The notes under the pieces: generated by a model | What the model saw: only the letters and a program-made list of their open reading frames with translations | The model's database searches: none | Told to the model about the DNA's origin: nothing | NCBI RefSeq assembly: GCF_963678635.1 | Contig: NC_087065.1 | Coordinates: forward strand, 75,279,345-75,343,344 | Origin: Symsagittifera roscoffensis | Lineage: Eukaryota > Xenacoelomorpha > Acoela > Convolutidae | Length of the DNA: 64,000 bases | Direction of reading: 5' to 3' | Part shown: positions 24,225 to 34,249 of the stretch, one piece after another | How the letters are laid out: each line of letters starts with the position of its first letter | Position numbering within the stretch: position 1 is the stretch's first letter | Translations under genes and position numbers: made by a program

Positions 24225-24509
24225 TCACCTGCTTTGTTCGATGGTCACTCTGTTCTGTCGTATATATTGGCACACAAATAACAGTTTTCCTCCAGTTACT
24301 AGACCCGCTTTGATGATTATTTTCAAAAATTCGATTAGCACAATAAAGTTAATATGAAGTACTAAACGTTTTCTAGAAGCCCCGAAAATTGTTTCTTTTT
24401 TATTATAAAAAGTGGTATATGCAAGTCTTAGAAATGGCTGCAGCAAAATTAGTGGGCACTTTTTGCTTTCACGAGTGTTCTCGTTTTTCAAGATCTTTAG
24501 CCACTTCAA
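24225..24509 (-). CDS. Arm ORF b, right copy
   Basis: Mirror of 9263-9538 with a few amino-acid differences (for example TRES for TDES, EASR to GASR) and no stop. It extends three residues further at the C-terminus. Confidence 0.3.
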   Translation of the reverse strand: MKWLKILKNENTRESKKCPLILLQPFLRLAYTTFYNKKETIFGASRKRLVLHINFIVLIEFLKIIIKAGLVTGGKLLFVCQYIRQNRVTIEQSR

Positions 24510-24641
24510 CTTATTAGCTCTTTCAACCTTTCTATAAAATCAAAGCTTTTGTCATAGATTTCAGACGTTTTTTCAGTCTCCTGTAGACAAGGAAAATAGA
24601 AATTTCGAAATTTTCAAGCCAATTTCATTATTATAGAGTTT

Positions 24642-24806
24642 TCAGTGTTCTATAATTTTTCTTTGGTTTTTATCTTCAGTTGGCTTGAAGAAATTTTTCA
24701 TTCTTATGTCGGTCAAATTGATCATTAGTTTTTGCCTAAATAGAGGTGGCGGCCGCCGCAATTGACGAATTTTTCTCTCTTCGAGATTCAGCAATAAAAC
24801 ATGCAT
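24642..24806 (-). CDS. Short arm ORF a, right copy (54 aa), unrecognised
   Basis: Same start as the left copy, continuing through LFRQKLMINLTDIRMKNFF to KIIEH. It reads inward from the right tip. The 55 codons are uninterrupted. Length and lack of homology leave its coding status open. Confidence 0.25.
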   Translation of the reverse strand: MHVLLLNLEERKIRQLRRPPPLFRQKLMINLTDIRMKNFFKPTEDKNQRKIIEH

Positions 24807-25058
24807 TTTTGAGGGAAATCGTTCACCGCAGCCAACAGTTAAGCTACGCTGCCAAAATCTGGTGCTTTCCTATATACCATATAGTTTGGTTGCATTAGGT
24901 TCAACTGATTGCATATAATATGTATATAACGTCATTTTACATGTAAACAAGCCAATACCTCCAAACTTTAGAAGGGAAAACATGCACCGACCAAACCTTA
25001 ATTCCATTCCCGTTTCCACAACGTTCAGTGGGAATACTCAATAATATACCGAAGTTTT

Positions 25059-25212
25059 ACATGCGGACTATTAGGTATAAAATTATACATGGTGACAATT
25101 AGGTATAAAATTATACATGGTGACAATTAGGATTATTACATGGTGACCATTGCTGATCAATTAATACATGGTGACCATTATGATTGATACAAATGGTCAT
25201 CCATGTATGACA
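25059..25212. repeat. Right subterminal repeat cluster
   Basis: Inverted counterpart of 8612-8766. It has five clear tandem units beginning ACATGGTGACAATTAGG or close variants, with two adjacent units almost identical, plus a sixth degenerate unit next to the C tract. Confidence 0.8.
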
Positions 25213-25251
25213 CCCCCCCCCCCCGATCCTAACGCACTATATGTATACTAC
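25213..25251 (-). repeat. Right terminal tip and 12-nt C tract
   Basis: Inverted partner of the left tip: C x 12 (25213-25224) followed by the 27-bp tip (25225-25251) ending in ATACTAC. Confidence 0.85.
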
Positions 25252-25252
25252 T

Positions 25253-25259
25253 GAGGTTA
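25253..25259. other. Right target-site duplication, GAGGTTA
   Basis: Second copy of the 7-bp direct repeat flanking the giant element; LINE sequence (TTGTCAAGCTG) continues directly from it. Confidence 0.8.
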
Positions 25260-26400
25260 TTGTCAAGCTGAATGCACATTATGGTTTTTACCTCCAAAAA
25301 AGTGCTTTAGCATGCCGAAACTCCTATTTTTTTGTGTACCAGTCCTTGTTTTTTGCATAGTGAAACTTTTTTTTGAAGGTAACAAACGTGAAAATGAATA
25401 ATAGCCAATATTTGCAAGCAGTTCTCCCAGCAGCCAAAGCTGGCTTGGGTCTATCTTGCGCCCAACTACTAGCTTTACCCGCTTTTTTTAGCCTCGTCAG
25501 TAGGAGCGAAAGCTATCTTAAGTGAGATTTTTGGGTTAGAGCACGAAGATTGAGCATTTAATGAGGCATTAGAACTTTGGTTTGATTCAGAAAAATGTGA
25601 ACTAGCTCCAGAAAACTGAAAACTAAAAAAAATTGGTCGGAGCTCGTTTTTGATAAAGAAATTTCTCAAATGCCATTGAAACTAGAACCTACTGAAGTGA
25701 ACAGGAAGTTAAATTCTTGCCAGGATAAACTCGGATTGCAATGGTTGGATGTCATACCATGTCAAAGTTTAAGATTAAAATTGTCAAGCAGCTTAGATTT
25801 GCAATTGAACTACTCCTAGGTTCAAAAATTTGTGAAAAACATAGATGCGTTTGCAAAAAAAAGTCGTAACCGAAGATAGATGGCATGGCCTATCTTGTCT
25901 CAAAAGGACAGCGAGATTCTCTGGGCACTCACATTGGAATGCCCTTATGAAGTGAAGTCTCGCATTCACTGACATTTTTTCTGTCTTATAGCAACGACCC
26001 CTCCACAGGACAGATAAGAAGCGACCAGACGGTTTGACGCTCGTCCGATGGGCAGTTGGTAGGCAATTGCAACGGTAATTGACTCCCTAGCCCCGAGTTG
26101 AATAAGCGCAGGCTCGGTTTGTGATATCGATTTGATCGAAAATCTGACAAATATAGGGGTTTAATTGAAGATGGATATACTTTTCAAGCAATAGTTTTTG
26201 AAGTTCAGGGTGCCACCGGCCCAAGAACTGAGATTTCTCAGATTAAGCTTTGTAAGAACTTGTGCAAGTGTACGGACGAATCCAGGACAGGTAGCTTTCT
26301 TAAGCAGAGAATACCTCTCGCAATACAGGCTGCAAACGCTGCCTGTGTACTCGGCACTATTAATGATCAAACTACTTTCGATTTTTTTTTATAGAGCCAA
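25253..26400 (+). pseudogene. RLE-type LINE pol, copy 1, 3' part
   Basis: Continuation of the gene cut at 8570: end of the thumb (KLNAHYGF), PAAKAGLGLSCAQLLALPAF near 25425-25490, then the C-terminal zinc-knuckle-like region (C-x-C near 25845; HGLSC near 25885) and RPDGLTLV with an AIATVIDSLAP-type segment near 26020-26095. The residue expected as catalytic aspartate in the usual WDVTVVD is replaced in this lineage of copies. The tail reads TGSFLKQRIPLAIQAANA in shifted frames near 26285-26345. Multiple frameshifts. Confidence 0.7.
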
Positions 26401-26589
26401 GGGAACAAAAGCGCATCTTTTTATGAGTATATGATAGACGCGTAGCCTCACATAAGGTCAGTTTTTTTAGTCACTTTCAACTCTGGTTTATTCTGTGTAG
26501 GTGTTAGCTCTCAATCTGGTTGGCTTGGTTATCAACCAGTTGACTCTCTGTACTTCTATCCACATAATTTTCTGCTATTCCATATCTAA

Positions 26590-27150
26590 AAAAACCCGAG
26601 AATTTCGACTGAACAAGGTGATGACGGTATTCCTGACTGAAACCTCGGTTCATATGATATTTTCGACGCCAACTGTAGAAAATCTTTAACTCTTGTAGTA
26701 GGTTTGTTGATATCGCTTTCAGTTTTTTTTTTTTGGCTAACTTGGTTTTTGAGAAAGTTCTTGACTGTAAAGCCCTATGTTCAACTCCGACCAGCACCTG
26801 TTTATTTTCAAAATGGGAGTTTTCCGCTTCAAAATTTGTCGGCATGTTGTCTGTTTTTCATGTTTGGTTGGTTTAGTTGCTTTGTACCGGATGTTTGCTG
26901 TGCTATTAGTATTTTTCTTCTAATTTAAAGAATTATGATGTGTTAGTGTAAATTGTACACCATTCATGTTTGTAATTGTTCCGACAATTGAAAAAAGGGT
27001 GCAACTTTGTATTCGTGTGTTGTCAAATTTTTTTTCGTTTTTCACGCAGAGCGAGCTACAAAAATTAATCATCGGATTGGTTTGAATGATATATCATAAA
27101 AAAGCCCTTTCGGCCGTGGTTCAAACGACACTAAAGAAATTGAAAAAAAA
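26590..27150. repeat. Module Q, unit 1
   Basis: Non-coding module between the LINE end and module P. It carries TCCGACCAGCACCTG and GTCGGCATGTTG. A 113-aa minus-strand frame (26504-26845) is out of register in the next unit and is not accepted as coding. Confidence 0.7.
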
Positions 27151-27437
27151 AATACCCAGTTTGGAGAACAAAAAGGTTTGAAGAATTTATTTTCTTGCTT
27201 TATTTCATTGACGAAAGCTAGCAATCAGCATTACAACAGCTTAATTAGAAGAAATTTGAAAATCAAGCCCTAAAAATTTAACTTCAAAAAAATTTCTTTT
27301 TCTTAAAGTTCTTGATTTTCTAATTTCTTCTAAATAAGATGTTATAAGCCTAATTGCTAGCTTTCGTCTATGAAATAAAGCAAAAAAAAATAAAATTTTC
27401 AAACCGTTTTTTTCTCCACAATGGAATTTTTTTTTCC
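27151..27437. repeat. Palindromic module P, unit 1
   Basis: Hairpin with arms holding GAAAGCTAGCAAT and ATTGCTAGCTTTC around a centre near 27295. Ends in TTTTTTTTTCCAG next to the BEL tail. Confidence 0.8.
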
Positions 27438-27439
27438 AG

Positions 27440-27691
27440 GAACAGGAACTCAAGACACGCAATTTAGTGTGGATAGTAAAGTTCACCGACCCCCCAGTTT
27501 AATATTTTTTAGCAAGTATTAGAACGCTCAACTTCAAACAAGAAGGGGTTGCTCAATCCACCGTACTAAAAACTTTGAATGGTGACGTCACCCGTCTGGC
27601 AGTGAAACTTGCGCCTGTCCACGCTTCCTTGGATGCGGAAGATGCTGCCACGCGAAAAACATTCCGTTTGCCAGAAACCAAAAGCGAGTAA
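27440..27691 (+). pseudogene. BEL/Pao DUF5641 tail, unit 1
   Basis: Encodes the last 83 residues of a Pao polyprotein: QELKTRNLVWIVKFTDPPV, then a TAA not found in the other units, then LNGDVTRLAVKLAPV and LPETKSE with stop. The VWIV and VKLAPV motifs are the recognisable DUF5641 landmarks. The upstream part of pol is replaced by module P. Confidence 0.75.
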
Positions 27692-27986
27692 ATCGAATAA
27701 GCGTCAGACCATTTGGCCGAGCGGTCTGAAACAAAGCCAAGAAATTGACCAGTCCAGTGCAAAAACCAATATTTCTTGACGGAACCAAAATGTATATAAA
27801 AACAAAGCTAATTGTAAAACAGAAAAAATAGAAAAATGATCTTGTCTGGTCTTGTCTGGCAGGTTTTTGCCGTCTGTATGTGATTTACCGTGTGTCACAA
27901 AATGCTTCCGATAATAACACGTTCTAGCCGTGATTGCACTAATTTTGTTAAAAGGTTTAATAAAAAATTTAAAATGTTAATTCAAA

Positions 27987-28017
27987 CGTTTTCGCACATT
28001 TTGTGCATAATCAGGAT
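27987..28017 (-). ncRNA. Hammerhead-like core, unit 1 (mutated)
   Basis: Minus strand: CTGATTA instead of CTGATGA, hairpin GCACA-AAA-TGTGC, then GAAA. The change in the CUGAUGA core should abolish activity. Confidence 0.45.
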
Positions 28018-28094
28018 TAAAGTTCTTACAATATTTACATAACGATCAAAGATCTAAAAAATGAGAAACATGTCTAAAAATGCTTTGTAAGCAT

Positions 28095-29340
28095 AATTGC
28101 TAGCCTGATATTGAGCTCCCTGATAGGCGAATCTTCTCGAAGAAGACTACTAAATGAAAAAATACCAGAGCTGGATAAAATTTTGGAGGTTATTGGCAAG
28201 CTGGATGCACATTATGGTTTTTACCTCCAAAAAATTGCTTTAGCATGCCAGAACTCCTTTTTTTGGGTATTTTTTTGCATAGTGATTTTTGGAAAAACAC
28301 GATCAAATAACAAGAAGCTTTTTTTGGAAGGTAACAAACGTGAAAATGAATAATAGCCAATATTTGCAAGCAGTTCTCCCAGCAGCCAAAGCTGGCTTGG
28401 GTCTATCTTGCGCCCACCTACTAGCTTTACCCGCTTTTTTTAGCCCCGTCAGTAGGAGCGAAAGCTATCTTAAGTGAGATTTTTGGGTTAGAGCACGAAG
28501 ATTGAGCATTTAATGAGGCATTAGAACTTTGGTTTGATTCAGAAAAATGTGAACTAGCTCCAGAAAACTGAAAACTAAAAAAAATTGGTCGGAGCTCGTT
28601 TTTGATAAAGAAATTTCTCAAATGACATTGAAACTAGAACCTACTGAAGTGAACAGGTTAAATGCTTGCCAGGATAAACTCGGATTGCAATGGTTGGATG
28701 TCATACCATGTCAAAGTTTAAGATTAAAATTGTCAAATCAGCAGCTTAGATTTGCAATTGAACTACTCCTAGGTTCAATAATTTGTGAAAAACAAAGATG
28801 CGTTTGCAAAAAAAACTCGTAACCGAAGATGGATGGATGGCATGGCCTATCTTGTCTCAAAAGGACAGTGAGATTCTCTGGGCACTCACATTGGAATGCC
28901 CTTACAAAGCGAAGTCTCGCATTCACTCACATTCCTTCTGTCTTACAGGACAGATAAGAAGCGACCAGACGGCTTGACGCTCGTCCCATGGGCAGTTGGT
29001 AGGCAATTGCAACGGTAATTGACTCCCTAGCCCCTAGTTGAATAAGCGCAGGCTCGGTTTGTTATATCGATTTGATCGAAAATCTGACAAATATCGGGGT
29101 TTAATTGAAGATGGATATACTTTTCAAGCAATAGTTTTTGAAGTTCAGGGTGCCACCGGCCCAAGAATTGAGATTTCTCAGAATCAGCTTTGTAAGAACT
29201 TGTGCAAGTGTACGGAGGAATCCAGGACAGGTAGCTTTCTTAAGCAGAGAAAACCTCTCGCAATACAAGCTGCAAACGCTGTCCGTGTACTCGGCACTAT
29301 TAATGATCAAACTACTTTCGATTTTTTTTTATAGAGCCAA
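28095..29340 (+). pseudogene. RLE-LINE 3' fragment, unit 2
   Basis: Begins in the thumb (SLIGESSRRRLLNEKIPELD at 28111) and runs through ALLPAFF-type sequence to the endonuclease region (HGLSC near 28850; RPDGLTLVPWAV near 28965) and the tail (29038-29334, EVQGATGPRIEISQNQLC, TGSFLKQRKPLAIQAANAV). The RT palm is absent. Frameshifts at several points. Confidence 0.7.
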
Positions 29341-30090
29341 GGGAACAAAATCGCATCTTTTTATGAGTATATGATAGACGCGTAGCCTCACATAAGGTCA
29401 GTTTTTTTAGTCACTTTCAACTCTGGTTTATTCTGTGTAGGTGTTAGCTCTCAATCTGGTTGGCTTGGTTATCAACCAGTTGACTCTCTGTACTTCTATC
29501 CACATAATTTTCTGCTATTCCATATCTAAAAAAACCCGAGAATTTCGACTGAACAATGTGATGACGGTATTCCTGACTGAAACCTCGGTTCATATGATAT
29601 TTTCGACGCCAACTGTAGAAAATCTTTAACTCTTGTAGTAGGTTTGTTGATATCGCTTTCAGATTTTTTTTTTGGCACACTTGGTTTTTGAGAAAGTTCT
29701 TGACTGTAAAGGCCCTATGTTCAACTCCGACCAGCACCTGTTTATTTTCAAAATGGGAGTTTTCCGCTTCAAAATTTGTCGGCATGTTGTCTGTTTTTCA
29801 TGTTTGGTTGGTTTAGTTGCTTTGTACCGGATGTTTGCTGTGCTATTAGTATTTTTCTTCTAATTTAAAGAATTATGATGTGTTAGTGTAAATTGTAAAC
29901 CATTCATGTTTGTAATTGTTCCGACAATTGAAAAAGGGTGCAACTTTGTATTCGTGTGTAGTCAAATTTTTTTTCGTTTTTCACGCAGAACGAGCTACAA
30001 AAATTAATCATCGGATTGGTTTGAGTGATATATCATAAAAAAGCCCTTTCGGCCGCGGTTCAAACGACACTAAAGAAATTGAAAAAAAAA

Positions 30091-30375
30091 ATACCCAGTT
30101 TGGAGAACAAAAAGGTTTGAAGAATTTATTTTCTTGCTTTATTTCATTGACGAAAGCTAGCAATCAGCATTACAACAGCTTAATTAGAAGAAATTTGAAA
30201 ATCAAGACCTAAAAATTTAACTTCAAAAAAATTTCTTTTTCTTAAAGTTCTTGATTTTCTAATTTCTTCTAATTAAGATGTTGTAAGCCTAATTGCTAGC
30301 TTTCGTCTATGAAATAAAGCAAAAAAAATAAAATTTTCAAACCGTTTTTTCTCCACAATGGAATTTTTTTTTCCA
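30091..30375. repeat. Palindromic module P, unit 2
   Basis: Same hairpin as unit 1 with minor differences; the right arm ends at the pyrimidine tract and CCAG before 30377. Confidence 0.8.
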
Positions 30376-30376
30376 G

Positions 30377-30628
30377 GAACAGGAACTCAAGACACGCAAT
30401 TTAGTGTGGATAGTAAAGTTCACCGACCCCCCAGTTTATTATTTTTTAGCAAGTATTAGAACGCTCAACTTCAAACAAGAAGGGGTTGCTCAATCCACCG
30501 TACTAAAAACTTTGAATGGTGACGTCACCCGTCTGGCAGTGAAACTTGCGCCTGTCCACGCTTCCTTGGATGCGGAAGATGCTGCCACGCGAAAAACATT
30601 CCGTTTGCCAGAAACCAAAAGCGAGTAA
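30377..30628 (+). pseudogene. BEL/Pao DUF5641 tail, unit 2 (open frame)
   Basis: 84 codons from GAACAG to TAA without interruption, including NLVWIVKFTDPPVYYFLAS and TRLAVKLAPVHASLD. The frame opens directly after a pyrimidine run ending in CCAG, which looks like a splice acceptor. Without the rest of pol it cannot act as a Pao protein. Confidence 0.75.
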
Positions 30629-30922
30629 ATCGAATAAGCGTCAGACCATTTGGCCGAGCGGTCTGAAACAAAGCCAAGAAATTGACCAGCCCAGTGCAAA
30701 AACCAATATTTCTTGACGGAACCAAAATGTATATAAAAACAAAGCTAATTGTAAAACAGAAAAAATAGAAAAATGATCTTGTCTGGTCTTGTCTGGCAGG
30801 TTTTTGCCGTCTGTATGTGATTTACCGTGTGTCACAAAATGCTTCCGATAATAACATGTTCTAGCCGTGATTGCACTAATTTTGTTAAAAGGTTTAATAA
30901 AAAATTTAAAATGTTAATTCAA

Positions 30923-30954
30923 ACGTTTTCGCACATTTTGTGCATCATCAGGAT
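30923..30954 (-). ncRNA. Hammerhead-like core, unit 2
   Basis: Minus strand reads CCTGATGA, T, hairpin GCACA-AAA-TGTGC (30931-30943), GAAA (30927-30930), ACGTTTG. This is the order CUGAUGA - stem II - GAAA of hammerhead ribozymes, which are documented in PLE terminal repeats. One extra U lies before stem II, and stem III and the cleavage site cannot be settled by eye. Confidence 0.5.
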
Positions 30955-31031
30955 TAAAGTTCTTACAATATTTACATAACGATCAAAGATCTAAAAAATG
31001 AGAAACATGTCTAAAAATGCTTTGTAAGCAT

Positions 31032-32280
31032 AATTGCTAGCCTGATATTGAGCTCCCTGATAGGCGAATCTTCTCGAAGAAGACTACTAAATGAAAAAAT
31101 ACCAGAGCTGGATAAAATTTTGGAGGTTATTGGCAAGCTGGATGCACATTATGGTTTTTACCTCCAAAAAATTGCTTTAGCATGCCAGAACTCCTTTTTT
31201 TTGGGTATTTTTTTGCATAGTGATTTTTGGAAAAACACGATCAAATAACAAGAAGCTTTTTTTGGAAGGTAACAAACGTGAAAATGAATAATAGCCAATA
31301 TTTGCAAGCAGTTCTCCCAGCAGCCAAAGCTGGCTTGGGTCTATCTTGCGCCCACCTACTAGCTTTACCCGCTTTTTTTAGCCCCGTCAGTAGGAGCGAA
31401 AGCTATCTTAAGTGAGATTTTTGGGTTAGAGCACGAAGATTGAGCATTTAATGAGGCATTAGAACTTTGGTTTGATTCAGAAAAATGTGAACTAGCTCCA
31501 GAAAACTGAAAACTAAAAAAAATTGGTCGGAGCTCGTTTTTGATAAAGAAATTTCTCAAATGACGTTGAAACTAGAACCTACTGAAGTGAACAGGTTAAA
31601 TGCTTGCCAGGATAAACTCGGATTGCAATGGTTGGATGTCATACCATGTCAAAGTTTAAGATTAAAATTGTCAAATCAGCAGCTTAGATTTGCAATTGAA
31701 CTACTCCTAGGTTCAATAATTTGTGAAAAACATAGATGCGTTTGCAAAAAAAACTCGTAACCGAAGATGGATGGATGGCATGGCCTATCTTGTCTCAAAA
31801 GGACAGTGAGATTCTCTGGGCACTCACATTGGAATGCCCTTACAAAGCGAAGTCTCGCATTCACTCACATTCCTTCTGTCTTACAGGACAGATAAGAAGC
31901 GACCAGACGGCTTGACGCTCGTCCCATGGGCAGTTGGTAGGCAATTGCAACGGTAATTGACTCCCTAGCCCCTAGTTGAATAAGCGCAGGCTCGGTTTGT
32001 TATATCGATTTGATCGAAAATCTGACAAATATCGGGGTTTAATTGAAGATGGATATACTTTTCAAGCAATAGTTTTTGAAGTTCAGGGTGCCACCGGCCC
32101 AAGAATTGAGATTTCTCAGAATCAGCTTTGTAAGAACTTGTGCAAGTGTACGGAGGAATCCAGGACAGGTAGCTTTCTTAAGCAGAAAAAACCTCTCGCA
32201 ATACAAGCTGCAAACGCTGTCCGTGTACTCGGCACTAATAATGATCAAACTACTTTCGAATTTTTTTTATAGAGCCAAGG
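31032..32280 (+). pseudogene. RLE-LINE 3' fragment, unit 3
   Basis: Near-duplicate of the 28095-29340 fragment with the same truncation point and the same frameshifts, so it was copied as DNA after it decayed. Confidence 0.7.
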
Positions 32281-33030
32281 GAACAACAGCGCATCCTTTT
32301 ATGAGTATCTGATAGACACGTAGCCTCACATAAGGTCAGTTTTTTGAGTCATTTTCAACTCTGGTTTATTCTGTGTAGGTGTTAGCTCTCAATCTGGTTT
32401 GCTTGGTTATCAACCAGTTGACTCTCTGTACTTCTATCCACATAAGTTTCTGCTATTCCATATCTAGAAAAACCCGAGAATTTGACTGAACAATGTGATG
32501 ACGGTACTCCTGACTGAAACTTCGGTTCATATGATATTTTCGACGCCAACTGTAGAAAATCTTTAACTCTTGTAGTAGGTTTGTTGATATTGCTTTCAGT
32601 TTTATTTTTTTTGGCACACTTCGTTTTTGAGAAAGTTCTTGATGGTAAAAGCCCTATGTTCAACTCCGACCAGCACCTGTTTTTTTTTCAAAATGGGAGT
32701 TTTCCGCTTCAAAATTTGTCGGCATGTTGTCTGTTTTTCATTTTTGGTTGGTTTAGTTGCTTTGTACCGGATGTTTGCTGTGCTATCAGTATTTTTCTTC
32801 TAATTGAAAGAATTATGATGTGTTAGTGTAATTTGTAAACCATTCATCTTTGTAATTGTTCCGACAATTGAAAAAAGGGTGCAACTTTGTATTCCTGTGT
32901 AGTCTAATTTTTTTTTTCGTTTTTTACGCAGAACGAGCTACAAAAATTAATCATCGGATTGGTTTGAGTGATATATCATAAATAAGCCCTTTCGGCCGTG
33001 GTTCAAACGACACTAAAGAAATCGAAAAAA

Positions 33031-33332
33031 AAATTCCCAGTGTGGAGAAAAAAAACGGATTGAATATTTTATTTTTTCGCTTTATTTCATAGACGAAAGC
33101 TAGGAATCAGGCTTACAGCAGCTTAATTAGAAGAAATTTGAAAATCAAGCCCTAAAAATTTAACTTCAAAAAGTAATTTTTTTCTTAAAGTTAAATTTTA
33201 AGGGCTTGATTTTCAAATTTCTTCTAATTAAGCTGTTGTAAGCCGGATTGCTAGCTTTCGTCTATGAAATAAAGCAAAAAAAAATAAAATATTCAAACCG
33301 TTTTTTTCTCCACACTGGAAATTTTTTTTCCA
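33031..33332. repeat. Palindromic module P, unit 3
   Basis: Better-preserved hairpin; both arms contain the complete CCCTAAAAATTTAA / TTAAATTTTAAGGG centre. Confidence 0.85.
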
Positions 33333-33333
33333 G

Positions 33334-33585
33334 GAACAGGAACTCAAGACAGGCAATTTAGTGTTGATAGTAAAGTTCACCGACCACCCAGTTTATTATT
33401 TTTTAGCAAGTATTAGAACGTTCAACTTCAGACAAGAAGGGGTTGCTCAATCCGCCATACTAAAAACTTTGAATGGTGACGTCAGCCGTCTGGCAGTGAA
33501 ACTTGCGCCTGTCCACGCTTTCTTGGATGCGGAAGATGCTGCCACGCGAAAAACATTCTGTTTGCCAGAAACCAAAAGCGAGTAA
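33334..33585 (+). pseudogene. BEL/Pao DUF5641 tail, unit 3 (open frame)
   Basis: Same 84-codon frame, intact, with several amino-acid replacements (DHPV, RTFNFRQE, SRLAV, HAFLD). Confidence 0.75.
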
Positions 33586-33799
33586 ATCTAATAAGCGTCA
33601 GACCATTTGGTCAAGAAATTGACCAGCCCGGTTCTTCGTAGACTCCTGCCTGGCAAAAACCAAAATTTCTTGACGGAAACAAAATGTATTTAAAAAACAA
33701 AGCTAATTGTAAAACAGAAAATTAGAAAAATGATCTTGTCTGGTCTTCTCTGGCAGGTTATTGCCGTCTGTATGTGATTTACCGTGTATCACAAAATGC

Positions 33800-34170
33800 T
33801 TCCGATAATAACACGTTCTAGCCGTGATTGCACTAATTTTGTTAAAAGTTTTAATTAATTTTTTAAAATGTTTATTCAAACGTTTTCGCACATTTTGTGC
33901 ATCATCAGGATTAAAGTTCTTACAATATTTACAAAACAATCAAAGATCTAAAAAATGAGAAACATGTCTTAAAATGCTTTAAAATTTTTTGACCAATCAA
34001 ATTTAAACAACTGTAATTACATAATAAATTACGTAATCAATAATAACATTTTCCTGTAAATTTCTGATATATTTTTTTTGCTTTTTGTTCTTTCATGGTT
34101 ATAAAACTTTGATTTGGGAATATTTTTGATTTTGACATGTCAGTTTTTTAACTTCTAGCCATGTTTTACT
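33800..34170 (-). repeat. Reversed PLE terminal repeat, unit 3
   Basis: Reverse complement of the PLE 3' terminal repeat: hammerhead-like core at 33881-33909, then TCAAAGATCTAAAAAATGAG, AAACAACTGTAATTACAT, ACGTAATCAATAATAAC and GACATGTCAGTTTTTTAA. Shorter pieces lie at 27900-28080 and 30840-31020. Confidence 0.75.
33881..33909 (-). ncRNA. Hammerhead-like core, unit 3
   Basis: Same intact CUGAUGA, stem II and GAAA series as unit 2, on the minus strand. Confidence 0.5.
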
Positions 34171-34249
34171 AGTGTTTGTCTGATTATGTTTTGTCGCCTA
34201 ATTGTTGGGTTAAACTTTTTAAATAAGCGACTCTCAGAAAATCCAATGG

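Larger units (their letters stand above)
17076..25251 (-). repeat. Right inverted arm of the giant element
   Basis: Reverse-complement partner of 8571-16620, beginning with ATAGAGTAGG next to the spacer. It keeps two segments missing from the left arm, and with them the longer versions of two open frames (22738-23088 and 24642-24806). It is therefore probably the less deleted arm. Confidence 0.9.
8571..25252. mobile_element. Giant inverted-repeat (foldback-like) element, 16.7 kb
   Basis: Two arms, 8571-16620 and 17076-25251, are inverted copies of one another around a spacer of about 455 bp that includes a 200-N gap. The element sits in the thumb region of an RLE-LINE that resumes exactly after it, with GAGGTTA on both sides. 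Tips of 27 bp match at 24 positions (GTAGTAT at the outer end, ATAGTGCGTTAGGATC inside), followed by 11 G on the left and 12 C on the right, then subterminal repeats. Arms contain TACA-type microsatellites, a minisatellite and short open frames, but no clear transposase. Very long inverted repeats with internal repetition are known from foldback elements and some MULEs; 7-9 bp target duplications fit MULE, hAT, P or foldback. Assignment to a superfamily is not possible from the sequence alone. Confidence 0.8.
25253..28085 (+). repeat. Composite unit 1 (LINE 3' end, Q, P, BEL tail, reversed PLE repeat)
   Basis: First of three head-to-tail units. The order is LINE 3' part to 26400, module Q about 26590-27150, palindromic module P 27151-27437, BEL DUF5641 tail 27440-27691, a box A-like motif 27714-27727 and reversed PLE terminal sequence about 27900-28080. 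The start was displaced from 8.49 kb by the giant insertion. Confidence 0.85.
28086..31022 (+). repeat. Composite unit 2
   Basis: Same order as unit 1, and corresponding points are 2,937 bp apart from unit 3 (for example 28111 and 31048). A scrap of module P (about GTAAGCATAATTGCTAGCC) lies at the junction before the LINE fragment. Differences from unit 3 are sparse. Confidence 0.9.
31023..34170 (+). repeat. Composite unit 3
   Basis: Third unit, nearly identical to unit 2 through the LINE fragment and more diverged after about 32280. It ends with a longer stretch of reversed PLE repeat (33800-34170) that stops at GCCATGTT and joins LINE upstream sequence (TGTTTGTCTGATTATG). Confidence 0.85.

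Noticed and set aside
8571-25252. Maverick/Polinton identity for the giant element
   Set aside because: Size fits, but there is no polymerase B, integrase, protease or capsid gene, tips do not resemble Polinton ends, and the direct repeat is 7-8 bp rather than 5-6 bp.
8571-25252. Pure assembly artefact around the gap
   Set aside because: Arms differ by several indels and substitutions, and both outer ends join the same LINE at a 7-bp direct repeat. Long-read confirmation is still lacking for the centre.
26504-26845. 113-aa minus-strand frame in module Q, also seen at 29444-29785
   Set aside because: The two units read different residues in the middle because of compensating indels, and the frame is broken in units 3 to 6; it lies in a non-coding module.
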